From positions 1 through 12,775 of the forward strand of contig JAEYXR010000074.1 in the NCBI GenBank assembly GCA_023431215.1: DNA of 12,775 nucleotides, in the 5' to 3' direction. This DNA is from Bacillota bacterium. Lineage in GTDB: Bacteria > Bacillota > Clostridia > Oscillospirales > Ruminococcaceae. Positions within the stretch are counted from its first letter, which is position 1, and every line of letters begins with the position of its first letter. The position numbers and the translations under genes are program-made. Positions 1 through 6,020 of this stretch are shown here, piece by piece. Below the pieces are notes generated by a model. The model was not told the origin of the DNA. It worked only from the letters and a program-made list of their open reading frames with translations, and searched no databases.

Positions 1-1057
1 CCCCCAGTTTACCCGCTTTTACATCTGCCGCTGCCGCTGCCATGGCAAGATACGAGCTGTTGGATTTTGGTGCAGTAGCCAGCAGCACCACCGCCTCTGC
101 CAGGGGCAAACGCGCCTCCGGCAAGCCCAGCTGCACAGCGCTGTCTACGCAGGCCTTGGTAATAACAATAGCCATGGGATACGCCAGCCCCACATCCTCT
201 GCGGCTATTACCAGTAGTCTTCGGCAGGGGGAAAGCAGGTCCCCCGCCTCCAACAGCCGTGCCAGATAGTGCAGTGCGGCATTTTCATCCGAACCACGGA
301 TAGACTTTTGTAGGGCAGAAAGCAGGTCGTAGTGCTGGTCACCGTCCTTGTCGTAGCGCATGGCGCTGCGCTGACCCACGGCAATGGCATCCTCCATGGT
401 AATATGGCGCACTCCGTCTTGAGGAAAAGCCGCCAGATATGCCAGCTCCAACGCATTGATGCTTTTTCGCACATCGCCACCGCAGGCATAAGAGATGTGC
501 TCCAGCACACCCTCCTCCACCTCAACAGGCCCATCCTCCACCAGCACCTTCACTACACGCTCCAGACCCCGTCGCACCTCGGCAGGGGTTACACTTTTAA
601 ATTCAAACACCGTGCTGCGGCTTAAAATGGCGTTATAGATGTAAAAATAAGGGTTTTCGGTGGTGGAGGCAATGAGGGTGATAGAACCATTTTCGATAAA
701 CTCCAGCAGGGTTTGCTGCTGCTTCTTATTTAAATACTGAATCTCATCCAGATACAGCACTACGCCACCTACTCCGGCAAAGCTGTCAAGGTCGTTAATC
801 AGCGCCTTGATATCTCCGGTGGAGGCAGTGGTGCCGTTTAGCTTATACAGGGTTTTTCCTGCGGTTTTGGCAACAATGCGGGCGGCGGTGGTTTTACCCA
901 CCCCCGATGGCCCGTAAAAGATGAGGTTGGGAATCTGCCCGCTTTGGGCAATGCGGCGCAGCAACCCGCCCTCTGCCAGCAGGTGCTCCTGTCCCACCAT
1001 ATCATCCAGTGTCTGGGGTCTGATTCGGTCTGCCAATGGTGATGCCAGTTTGCTCAT
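1..1057 (-). CDS. rarA: Replication-associated recombination protein A (RarA/MgsA), AAA+ ATPase, 3' end outside window
   Basis: This is a clamp-loader-like AAA+ ATPase that acts on stalled replication forks and single-strand gaps in the cytoplasm. The reading frame is open from 1057 to the left edge, 352 codons; the family is usually about 420-440 residues, so the C-terminal tetramerisation part lies outside. Visible motifs in order: the N-terminal ADRIRPQTLDDMVGQEHLL (residues 9-27), Walker A GPSGVGKTT (49-57), Walker B LYLDEIQ (101-107) with D104/E105, sensor-1 STTENP (131-136), and an arginine in ILSRS (144-148) at the arginine-finger position. The PKSNSSYLA segment near the left edge is typical of RarA. 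The start is ATG at 1057; AAAGGAG abuts it directly, which is unusually close, so initiation slightly downstream (for example at CTG codon 4) cannot be excluded. The pyridoxamine-oxidase-like gene lies 111 bases upstream in the same direction. The identification is secure; only the start is in doubt. Confidence 0.95.
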   Translation of the reverse strand, partial: MSKLASPLADRIRPQTLDDMVGQEHLLAEGGLLRRIAQSGQIPNLIFYGPSGVGKTTAARIVAKTAGKTLYKLNGTTASTGDIKALINDLDSFAGVGGVVLYLDEIQYLNKKQQQTLLEFIENGSITLIASTTENPYFYIYNAILSRSTVFEFKSVTPAEVRRGLERVVKVLVEDGPVEVEEGVLEHISYACGGDVRKSINALELAYLAAFPQDGVRHITMEDAIAVGQRSAMRYDKDGDQHYDLLSALQKSIRGSDENAALHYLARLLEAGDLLSPCRRLLVIAAEDVGLAYPMAIVITKACVDSAVQLGLPEARLPLAEAVVLLATAPKSNSSYLAMAAAAADVKAGKLG

Positions 1058-1168
1058 CTCCTTTACTTTTCTTTTAAGGGAAACTCTTTGAATAACGACC
1101 GCCCCTGTGGGCTAGCTGCTGCGACAGTTTACGTCATCAGCACACGGGTAAATGATGAACTGCTTGTA

Positions 1169-1639
1169 TTATGATTCGTTCACCAATTTCCCCGTCATAT
1201 GGTCAATGGTTAGTTCTAAAATCTGTACTTGTGCTCCCGCTTTGCGGATCTCTTCTTCAACGCCGTCTGCTGTTGGATAATACTTCAGACCAATCTGGCG
1301 GATAATATCCATCGTTTCTTGAGATTTGGTCATCTTTTTCACACAGCCAAAGATGATAACGCTCTTGATATTCAATGCCCAATCTCCGCTTTTTCGAAAG
1401 CCTTCGTCCATCACACAAAAAGATACCTTGTCATTGCATGTTAAAGCATCAAGTTTGTGCCCTTCTTTGGCACAATGAAAATATATTTTCCCATCCCAAT
1501 AGAGATAGTTCATGGGAAAAGCATAGGGATACCCATCTTCTCCATGCACTGCCAATACACCTCTTGGTGCTTGGATTAAAACATCAATGCATTCCTGTTC
1601 TGATAATTTTTGTTTCCATCTTCTCATGTTTCGAAACAT
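1169..1639 (-). CDS. Pyridoxamine 5'-phosphate oxidase-like flavin-binding protein (NimA-like)
   Basis: This is a 156-residue protein of the split-barrel flavin-binding fold related to pyridoxamine-phosphate oxidase and to the 5-nitroimidazole reductase NimA. The N-terminal FRNMRRWKQKLS, then GVLAVHGEDGYPYAFPMNY (residues 27-45) and GKIYFHCAKEGHKLD (50-64) with KVSFCV (71-76), are the usual signature of this clostridial family. Members bind FMN or FAD; a specific substrate cannot be read from the sequence. Candidate starts are TTG at 1651, ATG at 1642 and ATG at 1639; GAGG at 1649-1646 leaves a 6-base spacer only for 1639, so that start is chosen. A promoter and a palindrome lie upstream (separate entries). 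It is read toward rarA with a 111-base gap, so co-transcription is possible but not shown. Confidence 0.87.
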   Translation of the reverse strand: MFRNMRRWKQKLSEQECIDVLIQAPRGVLAVHGEDGYPYAFPMNYLYWDGKIYFHCAKEGHKLDALTCNDKVSFCVMDEGFRKSGDWALNIKSVIIFGCVKKMTKSQETMDIIRQIGLKYYPTADGVEEEIRKAGAQVQILELTIDHMTGKLVNES

Positions 1640-1683
1640 CATAATCCTCAATCCGTCTATCTATTAAAATTTATTCACTGCTA

Positions 1684-1703
1684 AAAATGATATAAATCAT
1701 TTT
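1684..1703. promoter_or_regulatory. 20-bp perfect palindrome just downstream of a predicted transcription start (candidate operator)
   Basis: The arms AAAATGAT and ATCATTTT are perfect complements around a 4-base centre (ATAA). The palindrome sits about 5-24 bases downstream of the start predicted from the promoter at 1715-1743 and about 45 bases before the flavoprotein start, a place where a bound repressor would block transcription. The core TGAT-N4-ATCA resembles CRP/FNR-family half-sites. No regulator gene is adjacent, so the cognate protein is unknown. Confidence 0.5.
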
Positions 1704-1714
1704 CGGGGATGCTT

Positions 1715-1743
1715 ATTATACATGCCTTTGACAGGTGCATAAA
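1715..1743 (-). promoter_or_regulatory. Predicted sigma-A promoter for the flavoprotein gene
   Basis: On the minus strand a perfect -10 TATAAT (1720-1715) lies 17 bases from a weak -35 TTTATG (1743-1738). The predicted start is near 1708, giving a leader of about 70 bases before the chosen start codon. Confidence 0.5.
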
Positions 1744-1835
1744 GATAAACCGGCCATATTAAGGCCTTATTGTCATTTTATATGAGCAAAGCCAATAAAA
1801 CAACCCACAAAAAGCTGCAAACACATATACTTTAC

Positions 1836-1869
1836 AAAAAAGAACAGGCGGCCCCGCCTTGGAACCGCC
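1836..1869 (-). terminator. Intrinsic terminator of glyA
   Basis: On the minus strand GGCGGTTCC and GGGGCCGCC form a 9-bp stem with two G-U pairs around a 5-base loop (1869-1847). It is followed by TGTTC and then a run of six T (1841-1836). It lies about 43 bases after the glyA stop codon and is oriented to end that transcript. Confidence 0.85.
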
Positions 1870-1911
1870 CGGGTGCTTTTTATAGCTGTAAAAGACAATA
1901 TAAAAGCAGTG

Positions 1912-3165
1912 TTATTCATATAGGGGATATTTGGAGCAGATGCCGTCTACGGCAGCGCGAATGTCGTCCGCTTTGGTGTCAAAGTTTACAGCGGCATCAT
2001 AAATGCACTGAGCGATGACCGCCATATCTTCCTCCACAAGGCCACGGGTGGTAACCGCAGGGGTACCTACGCGGATACCGCTGGTGACAAAGGGAGTCTG
2101 GGGGTCGTTGGGGATAGCATTTTTGTTGACGGTGATATACACTTCGTCCAACCGGTGCTCCAGCTCCTTACCGGTGATGTTCATGCTGCGCAAATCCAGC
2201 AGCATCATGTGGTTGTCGGTGCCGCCGGACACAAGGTCAAAGCCTTTTTCTATGAGTGCGGCAGCCAGTGCCTTGGCATTTTTTACAATCTGCTCCTGAT
2301 AAGCCTTAAACTCAGGCTTCAGCGCCTCGCCAAAGCAGACGGCCTTAGCGGCAATGATGTGTTCCAGAGGTCCGCCCTGTGTTCCGGGGAAGATTGCTTT
2401 GTCAATGGCCTTGGCATGCTCCTCCTTGCACAAAATCATACCACCGCGGGGGCCGCGGAGGGTTTTGTGGGTGGTGGTGGTAACAACATCGGCGTAGGGC
2501 ACAGGGTTCATATGCAAACCGGCGGCCACAAGACCGGCAATGTGCGCCATATCCACCATAAAGTAGGCACCTACTTCTTTGGCAATTTCACTGATGGTTT
2601 TAAAGTCAATCTCACGGGGGTATGCGCTGGCGCCGGCTACAATAAGCTTGGGGCTGCATTCCTTTGCTTTGGCACGCAAAGCCTCATAATCGATGACCTG
2701 CGCTTCGTCCGAGACACCGTAAGCCACAAAATTATAGTATTTTCCGGACATGTTGACAGGAGAACCATGGGTCAGATGGCCACCGTGGGCAAGGTTCATG
2801 CCCAGAATGGTGTCACCGGGGTTGACCAGCGCAAAATAAACAGCAAGGTTTGCCTGCGCACCGGAGTGAGGCTGTACATTGGCGTGTTCTGCACCAAATA
2901 GTTTTTTGGCACGTTCACGAGCCAGTTCCTCCACCACGTCTACCTTTTCGCAGCCGCCGTAGTACCGCTTTCCGGGATAACCCTCGGCATACTTGTTGGT
3001 AAGAACACTGCCCATTGCAGCCATTACCGCGGGGGACACAAAGTTTTCAGAAGCAATCAGCTCAATATTACGTTTTTGGCGAGCCAGCTCCTCACCCATG
3101 GCTTCGCCTACCTCACTGTCAAAGCTGCTTACAAAGCCAATAGTATCCATCATTTTACCGTACAT
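1912..3165 (-). CDS. glyA: Serine hydroxymethyltransferase
   Basis: This cytosolic PLP enzyme interconverts serine plus tetrahydrofolate with glycine plus 5,10-methylene-tetrahydrofolate, the main source of one-carbon units. The 417-residue length is typical. It contains IELIASENFVSPAV (residues 34-47), NKYAEGYPGKRYYGGCE (57-73), NVQPHSGAQAN (96-106), the PLP-contacting aspartate in MVDMAHIAGL (203-212), and the Schiff-base lysine K234 in TTTTHKTLRGPRGG (229-242). The frame is open back to a TTG at 3225, but the ATG at 3165 is chosen because AGGA lies 7 bases ahead of it and the family begins near this residue. It has its own promoter (3197-3225) and a terminator. The DUF2752 gene lies upstream in the same direction, so read-through from there is also possible. 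Confidence 0.97.
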   Translation of the reverse strand: MYGKMMDTIGFVSSFDSEVGEAMGEELARQKRNIELIASENFVSPAVMAAMGSVLTNKYAEGYPGKRYYGGCEKVDVVEELARERAKKLFGAEHANVQPHSGAQANLAVYFALVNPGDTILGMNLAHGGHLTHGSPVNMSGKYYNFVAYGVSDEAQVIDYEALRAKAKECSPKLIVAGASAYPREIDFKTISEIAKEVGAYFMVDMAHIAGLVAAGLHMNPVPYADVVTTTTHKTLRGPRGGMILCKEEHAKAIDKAIFPGTQGGPLEHIIAAKAVCFGEALKPEFKAYQEQIVKNAKALAAALIEKGFDLVSGGTDNHMMLLDLRSMNITGKELEHRLDEVYITVNKNAIPNDPQTPFVTSGIRVGTPAVTTRGLVEEDMAVIAQCIYDAAVNFDTKADDIRAAVDGICSKYPLYE

Positions 3166-3196
3166 GTTTCTGTCCTGCCTTTCGTCTTTTGATGAT

Positions 3197-3225
3197 ATTG
3201 TAAAGAGGGACTGCTGACAGGGCAA
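3197..3225 (-). promoter_or_regulatory. Predicted glyA promoter
   Basis: On the minus strand TTGCCC (3225-3220) and TACAAT (3202-3197) are separated by exactly 17 bases. Transcription would start near 3190, leaving a short leader of about 25 bases before the ATG at 3165. A TTGACA is also present at 3250-3245 on the same strand, but its partner -10 (TATTGC) is poorer. Confidence 0.55.
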
Positions 3226-3273
3226 TACTGCCCAACACCTGCTTTGTCAACAAGCCCTAAAGATGATAAAGCA

Positions 3274-3639
3274 TCACTGCCCCAGGGCTTGCACAATGCG
3301 CAGCAGCCACACGGCGCCAAATGCCCCGGCCGGTACTGCCCAAAAGCCGGCCTTTTTTAGTGGTTCACTGCCTTTGATTAAAAAAAGCACCGCCCCTGCC
3401 ACCACAAGCCCCGGTAAAATATAAATAAGAGGATTGGCTACAAAAGCTCCTGCAAAATCCAGTTGCAAAAGGCGTACCAATGCAGTAGTCATACCGCAGC
3501 CGGCACATGGTATGCCTGTAAGCTGATAAAAGAGGCATCGCCACCGTCCGTAAGAAAACAACCACAGCGTTAATGCCAGCGCAGCGGCAACAGCCAAGGC
3601 TACAAGCACAAGACTCTTTTTACCATGTCTTCCGTCCAC
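3274..3639 (-). CDS. DUF2752-family small membrane protein
   Basis: This is a roughly 121-residue inner-membrane protein of unknown function. It has a hydrophobic N-terminal helix (about residues 10-28), then the family hallmark GIPCAGCGMTTALVRLL with its CxxCGMT cysteines, and two further hydrophobic segments (LIYILPGLVVAGAVLFLI and the glycine/alanine-rich C-terminal stretch). DUF2752 proteins are widespread in Firmicutes and often encode only this small helical domain; no activity is established. The frame opens at a GTG at 3648, but that codon overlaps the GGGAGG ribosome binding site. The GTG at 3639 has an 8-base spacer and is preferred. A strong promoter and a 5' hairpin precede it, and glyA follows 108 bases downstream. 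Confidence 0.82.
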   Translation of the reverse strand: MDGRHGKKSLVLVALAVAAALALTLWLFSYGRWRCLFYQLTGIPCAGCGMTTALVRLLQLDFAGAFVANPLIYILPGLVVAGAVLFLIKGSEPLKKAGFWAVPAGAFGAVWLLRIVQALGQ

Positions 3640-3665
3640 TTGCAGCACCTCCCGCGCAGGCTTTC

Positions 3666-3694
3666 ACGCTGCTTTACTGCGTTAAAAGCAGCGT
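3666..3694 (-). repeat. Perfect 10-bp inverted repeat at the predicted mRNA 5' end
   Basis: The arms ACGCTGCTTT and AAAGCAGCGT are fully complementary with a 9-base loop. With the promoter at 3702-3730 the transcript would begin at or within a base or two of the outer edge of this hairpin. No T run follows it in the minus direction, so it is not a terminator for this gene. It could be a 5' mRNA-stabilising hairpin or an operator. Confidence 0.6.
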
Positions 3695-3701
3695 TATGGA
3701 T

Positions 3702-3730
3702 ATTATAAACCGTAGCAGTTTGAGTTGCAA
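3702..3730 (-). promoter_or_regulatory. Strong predicted sigma-A promoter for the DUF2752 gene
   Basis: On the minus strand TTGCAA (3730-3725), a 17-base spacer and a perfect TATAAT (3707-3702) form one of the best promoter matches in the window. The predicted start is near 3695. Confidence 0.75.
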
Positions 3731-3916
3731 GCACAGGAACGCCAAAACAAGCCAAAGTATAGCTTTTGTTGTGGTAAATATGCTGGGTTTTTTTGTCTGA
3801 AAACACCCTTAAATACAGGTTTTATCAATAATGTATCTGCCCGTAAAACACATACTTTTTACCATCTGTAGCCAGTCTTTTGTATCTCTTTAGTATTGGC
3901 CCGTTTCATTCTATTA

Positions 3917-3945
3917 TTGACAGTCCAACAAATATTTGATACAGT
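3917..3945 (+). promoter_or_regulatory. Predicted promoter of the HAD phosphatase gene
   Basis: A perfect TTGACA (3917-3922), a 17-base spacer and TACAGT (3940-3945) precede the HAD gene. Transcription would start near 3952, leaving a leader of about 120 bases that holds the short reading frame described next. Confidence 0.6.
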
Positions 3946-3997
3946 TATAACATGTTACAGAGCGTAGGGAAATGTAGCTTTCGTCTTAGGCGGAGCT

Positions 3998-4072
3998 ATG
4001 TTTCCTTTTATTTTTTATGCCTTGCAGTGCGCTGCAGCTGCCAACAACTATTTGACAAGACAGGAAGGGTAA
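3998..4072 (+). CDS. Possible 24-codon leader ORF ahead of the HAD gene
   Basis: An ATG at 3998 opens a 24-codon frame (beginning MFPFIFYALQ) that stops with TAA at 4070-4072, two bases before the HAD start codon. GGCGGAG lies only two bases from the ATG, which is short for initiation. The stop falls just past the HAD ribosome binding site, so its translation would influence HAD initiation. It has no recognisable homology and could be chance. Confidence 0.25.
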   Translation: MFPFIFYALQCAAAANNYLTRQEG

Positions 4073-4074
4073 CA

Positions 4075-4869
4075 ATGATTCCATTTACTCAAATTTCACC
4101 CCGGGATGCGGCAGGCATCCGCTACATTCTGTGTGATATTGACGACACCATCACCACCGATGGCAAGCTCTCCGCCGATGCCTATGCTGCCCTGTGGAAG
4201 CTCCATGATGCAGGCTATGGTGTTATTCCCGTTACCGGTCGCCCGGCAGGATGGTGCGATATGATTGTGCGCCAGTGGCCTGTTACCGCCGTTGTGGGCG
4301 AAAACGGCGCCTTTGTTTACTACTTTCAAGATGGACATCTGCAAAAATTCACCCACCCCTCTGTGGCAGAAGGCGATATTCAGGGCAGACTGCAGGCTGT
4401 AAAAGAAGCCTGCCTTGCCGGGGTGCCGGGGTGCCGTGTTTCTAAGGATCAGTTTTCACGCATCTATGACGTTGCCATTGATTTTAACGAAGATCCACCC
4501 TATCTGGGTTTTGAGGCAGCCGAAAAAATTAAAGCTATCTGCGAAAGTATGGGTGCTGTAGCAAAGGTCAGCTCTATCCATGTCAACACCTGGTTTGGCA
4601 ACTACAATAAGGTGGACATGAGCAGATTATTTTTTCAAGAGGTGCTAAAGGAAGCTGACATTCAAAGCTGCGTTCTCTTTTTTGGAGACTCCCCCAATGA
4701 TGAACCCATGTTTGAGTTTTTTCCCCACGCCTGCGCCGTGGCAAACATCAAGCCTTTTTTGCAGGGTCTTGCCCACTTGCCTGCTTATGTAACCCAGTCA
4801 GAATCGGGAAAAGGCTTTGCTGAAGCCATTGACCACCTGCTTACTATTTGTAAAGACAAAGATAACTAA
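4075..4869 (+). CDS. HAD-superfamily hydrolase, Cof/type IIB-like phosphatase
   Basis: This is a 264-residue cytosolic phosphatase of the haloacid dehalogenase superfamily. Motif I is CDIDDTIT (residues 20-27) with nucleophile D21 and acid/base D23, motif II is PVTGRP (52-57), and the magnesium-binding motif IV is GDSPNDEPMF (204-213). The roughly 120 residues between motifs II and IV fit a type-II cap, as in Cof, sucrose-phosphate or phosphoglycolate phosphatases; the lysine of motif III is probably in NYNKVDM. The substrate cannot be assigned. The frame is open from 3952, but ATG 4075 is chosen because GGAAGG lies about 7 bases upstream and the HAD core begins just after it. It is monocistronic, with its own promoter and terminator. 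Confidence 0.9.
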   Translation: MIPFTQISPRDAAGIRYILCDIDDTITTDGKLSADAYAALWKLHDAGYGVIPVTGRPAGWCDMIVRQWPVTAVVGENGAFVYYFQDGHLQKFTHPSVAEGDIQGRLQAVKEACLAGVPGCRVSKDQFSRIYDVAIDFNEDPPYLGFEAAEKIKAICESMGAVAKVSSIHVNTWFGNYNKVDMSRLFFQEVLKEADIQSCVLFFGDSPNDEPMFEFFPHACAVANIKPFLQGLAHLPAYVTQSESGKGFAEAIDHLLTICKDKDN

Positions 4870-4897
4870 CAAGCAAATCCCTGTTAAAAACACTATA

Positions 4898-4940
4898 AAG
4901 CCGGCGGTAATCACCAAAAAGTGATTGCCGCCGGCTTTTG
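4898..4940 (+). terminator. Intrinsic terminator of the HAD gene
   Basis: GCCGGCGGTAATCAC pairs with GTGATTGCCGCCGGC (one G-U pair), extended by AA/TT, around a 6-base loop CAAAAA; the stem is followed by TTTTG. It lies about 30 bases past the HAD stop and separates that gene from the Tlp operon. Confidence 0.92.
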
Positions 4941-4974
4941 TTATAAATGTGCTTTCAAATTTTTAATACAAGAT

Positions 4975-5005
4975 GCAATAAACCACATCGTTTAGCCACA
5001 TACTA
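4975..5005 (+). promoter_or_regulatory. Predicted forespore (sigma-G/sigma-F type) promoter of the Tlp-like operon
   Basis: The sequence GCAATA at 4975-4980, an 18-base spacer, and CATACTA at 4999-5005 match the Bacillus forespore consensus (gHATR, 18 bases, CATHHTA) except for the first base of the -35. No good sigma-A promoter is visible in the same interval. The predicted start, near 5012, lies just ahead of the ribosome binding site at 5021-5028. Known tlp genes are sigma-G dependent, so promoter and gene identity support each other. Confidence 0.65.
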
Positions 5006-5034
5006 TCACAAACAAAGTGAAAGGGGAGATTCTT

Positions 5035-5487
5035 GTGAAAAGAGATTTACTGATTCAGCAAGTAAAGAGCGAATATGAGCGCTTAGCGCAGTTTGAAAAC
5101 AGCGAACATTTTACAGACCTGTCTTATCATAAAATGTCGCCTGAGGCCTATTATGAACGGGCTTTGGAACAGGCAATACGGGATATTTCTGCCGGCAAAT
5201 ACGACGACTGCATTTCCGGCATTCAGGTGGTGGAACGTATTGCCAATAACAAGACAAAATCGCGGCGCTTGCAGGACACTATTGATTCCACAATGCATAA
5301 CATAAAAACCACCAATGAAAAAATCGCCTTGGAAACAGGCAGCAAAAATCTGCAGAGCTTGAAAGAGGCAAATGAGCGTCGGGCAGAATCGCTTCCTAAA
5401 ATGATTCGTGAAATGAAAGAAGAGCAGGCTCAAGAAGAGCTTAGTGCCAATAGTCCCAATGTAATTGGAGGTGGCGGAAATGGATAA
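5035..5487 (+). CDS. Tlp-like small acid-soluble spore protein with an N-terminal extension
   Basis: This is a 150-residue, highly charged helical protein with no signal peptide. Residues 77-131 (from SRRLQDTIDSTMHNI, through KEANERRAESL, to IREMKEEQ) look like the minor spore protein Tlp: a KLQ..I.NTI.NI-type start, a central turn, then a K.NERR..SI..MR.E block. The first 72 residues (with SPEAYYERALEQAIRDISAG) are a separate helical segment that I do not recognise; ordinary Tlp proteins are only about 65-85 residues. The C-terminus ends in a glycine-rich tail. The frame opens at GTG 5017, but AAAGGGGAG at 5020-5028 points to GTG 5035 with a 6-base spacer. It overlaps the next gene by 8 bases, implying translational coupling. 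The presumed role is a forespore protein linked to dormancy or outgrowth. The Tlp call is from pattern memory and needs a profile search. Confidence 0.62.
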   Translation: MKRDLLIQQVKSEYERLAQFENSEHFTDLSYHKMSPEAYYERALEQAIRDISAGKYDDCISGIQVVERIANNKTKSRRLQDTIDSTMHNIKTTNEKIALETGSKNLQSLKEANERRAESLPKMIREMKEEQAQEELSANSPNVIGGGGNG

Positions 5488-5725
5488 CACGCCTGATACA
5501 ATGGCTAAAATGAGTGAAGAACAAATGCTGGCTAAAATAAAGAAACTTGAGGACAAGGTTGACACTACAAAATATAATATGGAGGTTTCTAAGGAGATTA
5601 TTGCAGAAACTCCATCTGATGCCCAACAAGAAGAGCTTACCCAGAGAAATATTCGACGAGCGCATGGAATTGCAAGTATAGAGAAGGAAATTAGTGACAT
5701 AAAGCAGAAGATTGAGGAAATGTAA
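5480..5725 (+). CDS. Second Tlp-like small spore protein
   Basis: This 81-residue helical protein is similar in length and pattern to Tlp. IKKLEDKVDTTKYNM (residues 20-34) aligns with SRRLQDTIDSTMHNI of the preceding protein, and LTQRNIRRAHGIASIEKEI (53-71) aligns with its KEANERRAESL region, so the two are probably diverged duplicates. The conserved NERR is NIRR here. ATG 5480 is chosen because GGAGG lies 8 bases ahead of it; the TTG at 5465 further upstream is in frame but overlaps that site. The gene overlaps the end of the first Tlp-like gene by 8 bases in another frame. It is presumably expressed in the forespore from the promoter at 4975-5005. Confidence 0.55.
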   Translation: MDNTPDTMAKMSEEQMLAKIKKLEDKVDTTKYNMEVSKEIIAETPSDAQQEELTQRNIRRAHGIASIEKEISDIKQKIEEM

Positions 5726-5800
5726 ACTATACACGTAATGTTTGAAGATTCCACAAAGCAAACGCAAACAGAGTGAGTTGCAAAGTGAGTCATACGCAAG

Positions 5801-5837
5801 AGAAAAACCCGCTTGGATGTATTATCCAAGCGGGTTT
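5801..5837. terminator. Strong hairpin terminator, probably bidirectional
   Basis: AAACCCGCTTGGAT and ATCCAAGCGGGTTT (5805-5818 and 5824-5837) are perfect 14-bp complements with a 5-base loop. In the plus direction only TTTACA follows, so ending the Tlp operon here is plausible but modest. In the minus direction TTTTTCTCTT follows, a better tail, and the hairpin lies just 5 bases after the CCA of the tRNA-like sequence at 5843-5864. Confidence 0.8.
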
Positions 5838-5842
5838 ACATA

Positions 5843-5864
5843 TGGTGCGGCAGATGGGACTTGA
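5843..5864 (-). repeat. tRNA-3'-end-like direct repeat, copy 1
   Basis: A 22-base sequence here is identical to 5993-6014. On the minus strand it reads TCAAGTCCCATCTGCCGCACCA, that is, half a T-loop, the 3' T-stem, the 3' acceptor strand, discriminator A and CCA. No complete tRNA is attached: upstream on the minus strand comes a GC-rich structured element instead of a cloverleaf. It may be a remnant attachment core or part of a dispersed repeat. Confidence 0.75.
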
Positions 5865-5943
5865 CTCTCGCCTGCGGGCTCGGTCAGTCGCGGCTCTGAC
5901 ACCTCACCGGGGTGTCATTCACTACCGCTCCCTTGCAAGTCCC
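5856..5943. repeat. GC-rich structured palindromic element between the two tRNA-like repeats
   Basis: The outer arms GGGACTTG (5856-5863) and CAAGTCCC (5936-5943) are complementary and close a structure of about 88 bases. Inside, on the minus strand, GACACC and GGTGTC form a 6-bp hairpin with a 7-base loop, flanked by GCGG and CCGC. Another arm pairs GACT with AGTC and GCC with GGC. It encodes no protein. It resembles dispersed palindromic repeats of Ruminococcaceae-type genomes, but copy number cannot be judged from one window. It could equally be a folded RNA. Confidence 0.5.
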
Positions 5944-5953
5944 TTACTTGCAG

Positions 5954-5993
5954 AAAAATATAGAGCACCACCCAAAGGTGATGCTCTATATTT
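5954..5993 (-). terminator. Intrinsic terminator following tRNA-like copy 2
   Basis: AAATATAGAGCA pairs with TGCTCTATATTT (5956-5967 and 5982-5993); after one C-A mismatch, CACC pairs with GGTG around a CAAA loop. On the minus strand the stem runs into TTTTTCTG, a proper tail. It begins right at the CCA end of the copy at 5993-6020, the usual arrangement of a tRNA gene and its terminator. Confidence 0.8.
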
Positions 5994-6020
5994 GGTGCGG
6001 CAGATGGGACTTGAACCCAG
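5993..6020 (-). other. tRNA 3'-end fragment, copy 2; candidate integration attachment core
   Basis: The minus strand reads CTGGGTTCAAGTCCCA, then TCTGCCGC, discriminator A and CCA: a T-arm with canonical GGTTCAAGTCCC loop, the 3' acceptor strand and CCA. The expected 5' acceptor strand GCGGCAG is absent upstream, and the preceding 60 bases do not fold into D and anticodon arms, so this is not a whole tRNA. The 3' end of a tRNA followed by repeats like integrase arm sites is what remains at the boundary of an element integrated by a tyrosine recombinase. The alternative is a degenerate tRNA gene. Confidence 0.55.

Noticed and set aside
1684..1703. Fur box
   Set aside because: The palindrome is AT-rich with TGAT/ATCA halves but does not fit the 7-1-7 TGATAAT-N-ATTATCA pattern; an unspecified operator is the safer call.
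2155..2901. 248-codon plus-strand frame inside glyA
   Set aside because: Shadow of the clearly identified glyA on the other strand; no independent start signals.
3166..3225. Extended glyA start at TTG 3225
   Set aside because: The ATG at 3165 has a spaced AGGA, matches family length, and the predicted promoter overlaps the extension.
5083..5829. 248-codon minus-strand frame opposite the Tlp-like genes
   Set aside because: Antisense to two genes with good ribosome binding sites and a matching promoter; composition is cysteine/phenylalanine-rich as expected of the complement of helical coding DNA.
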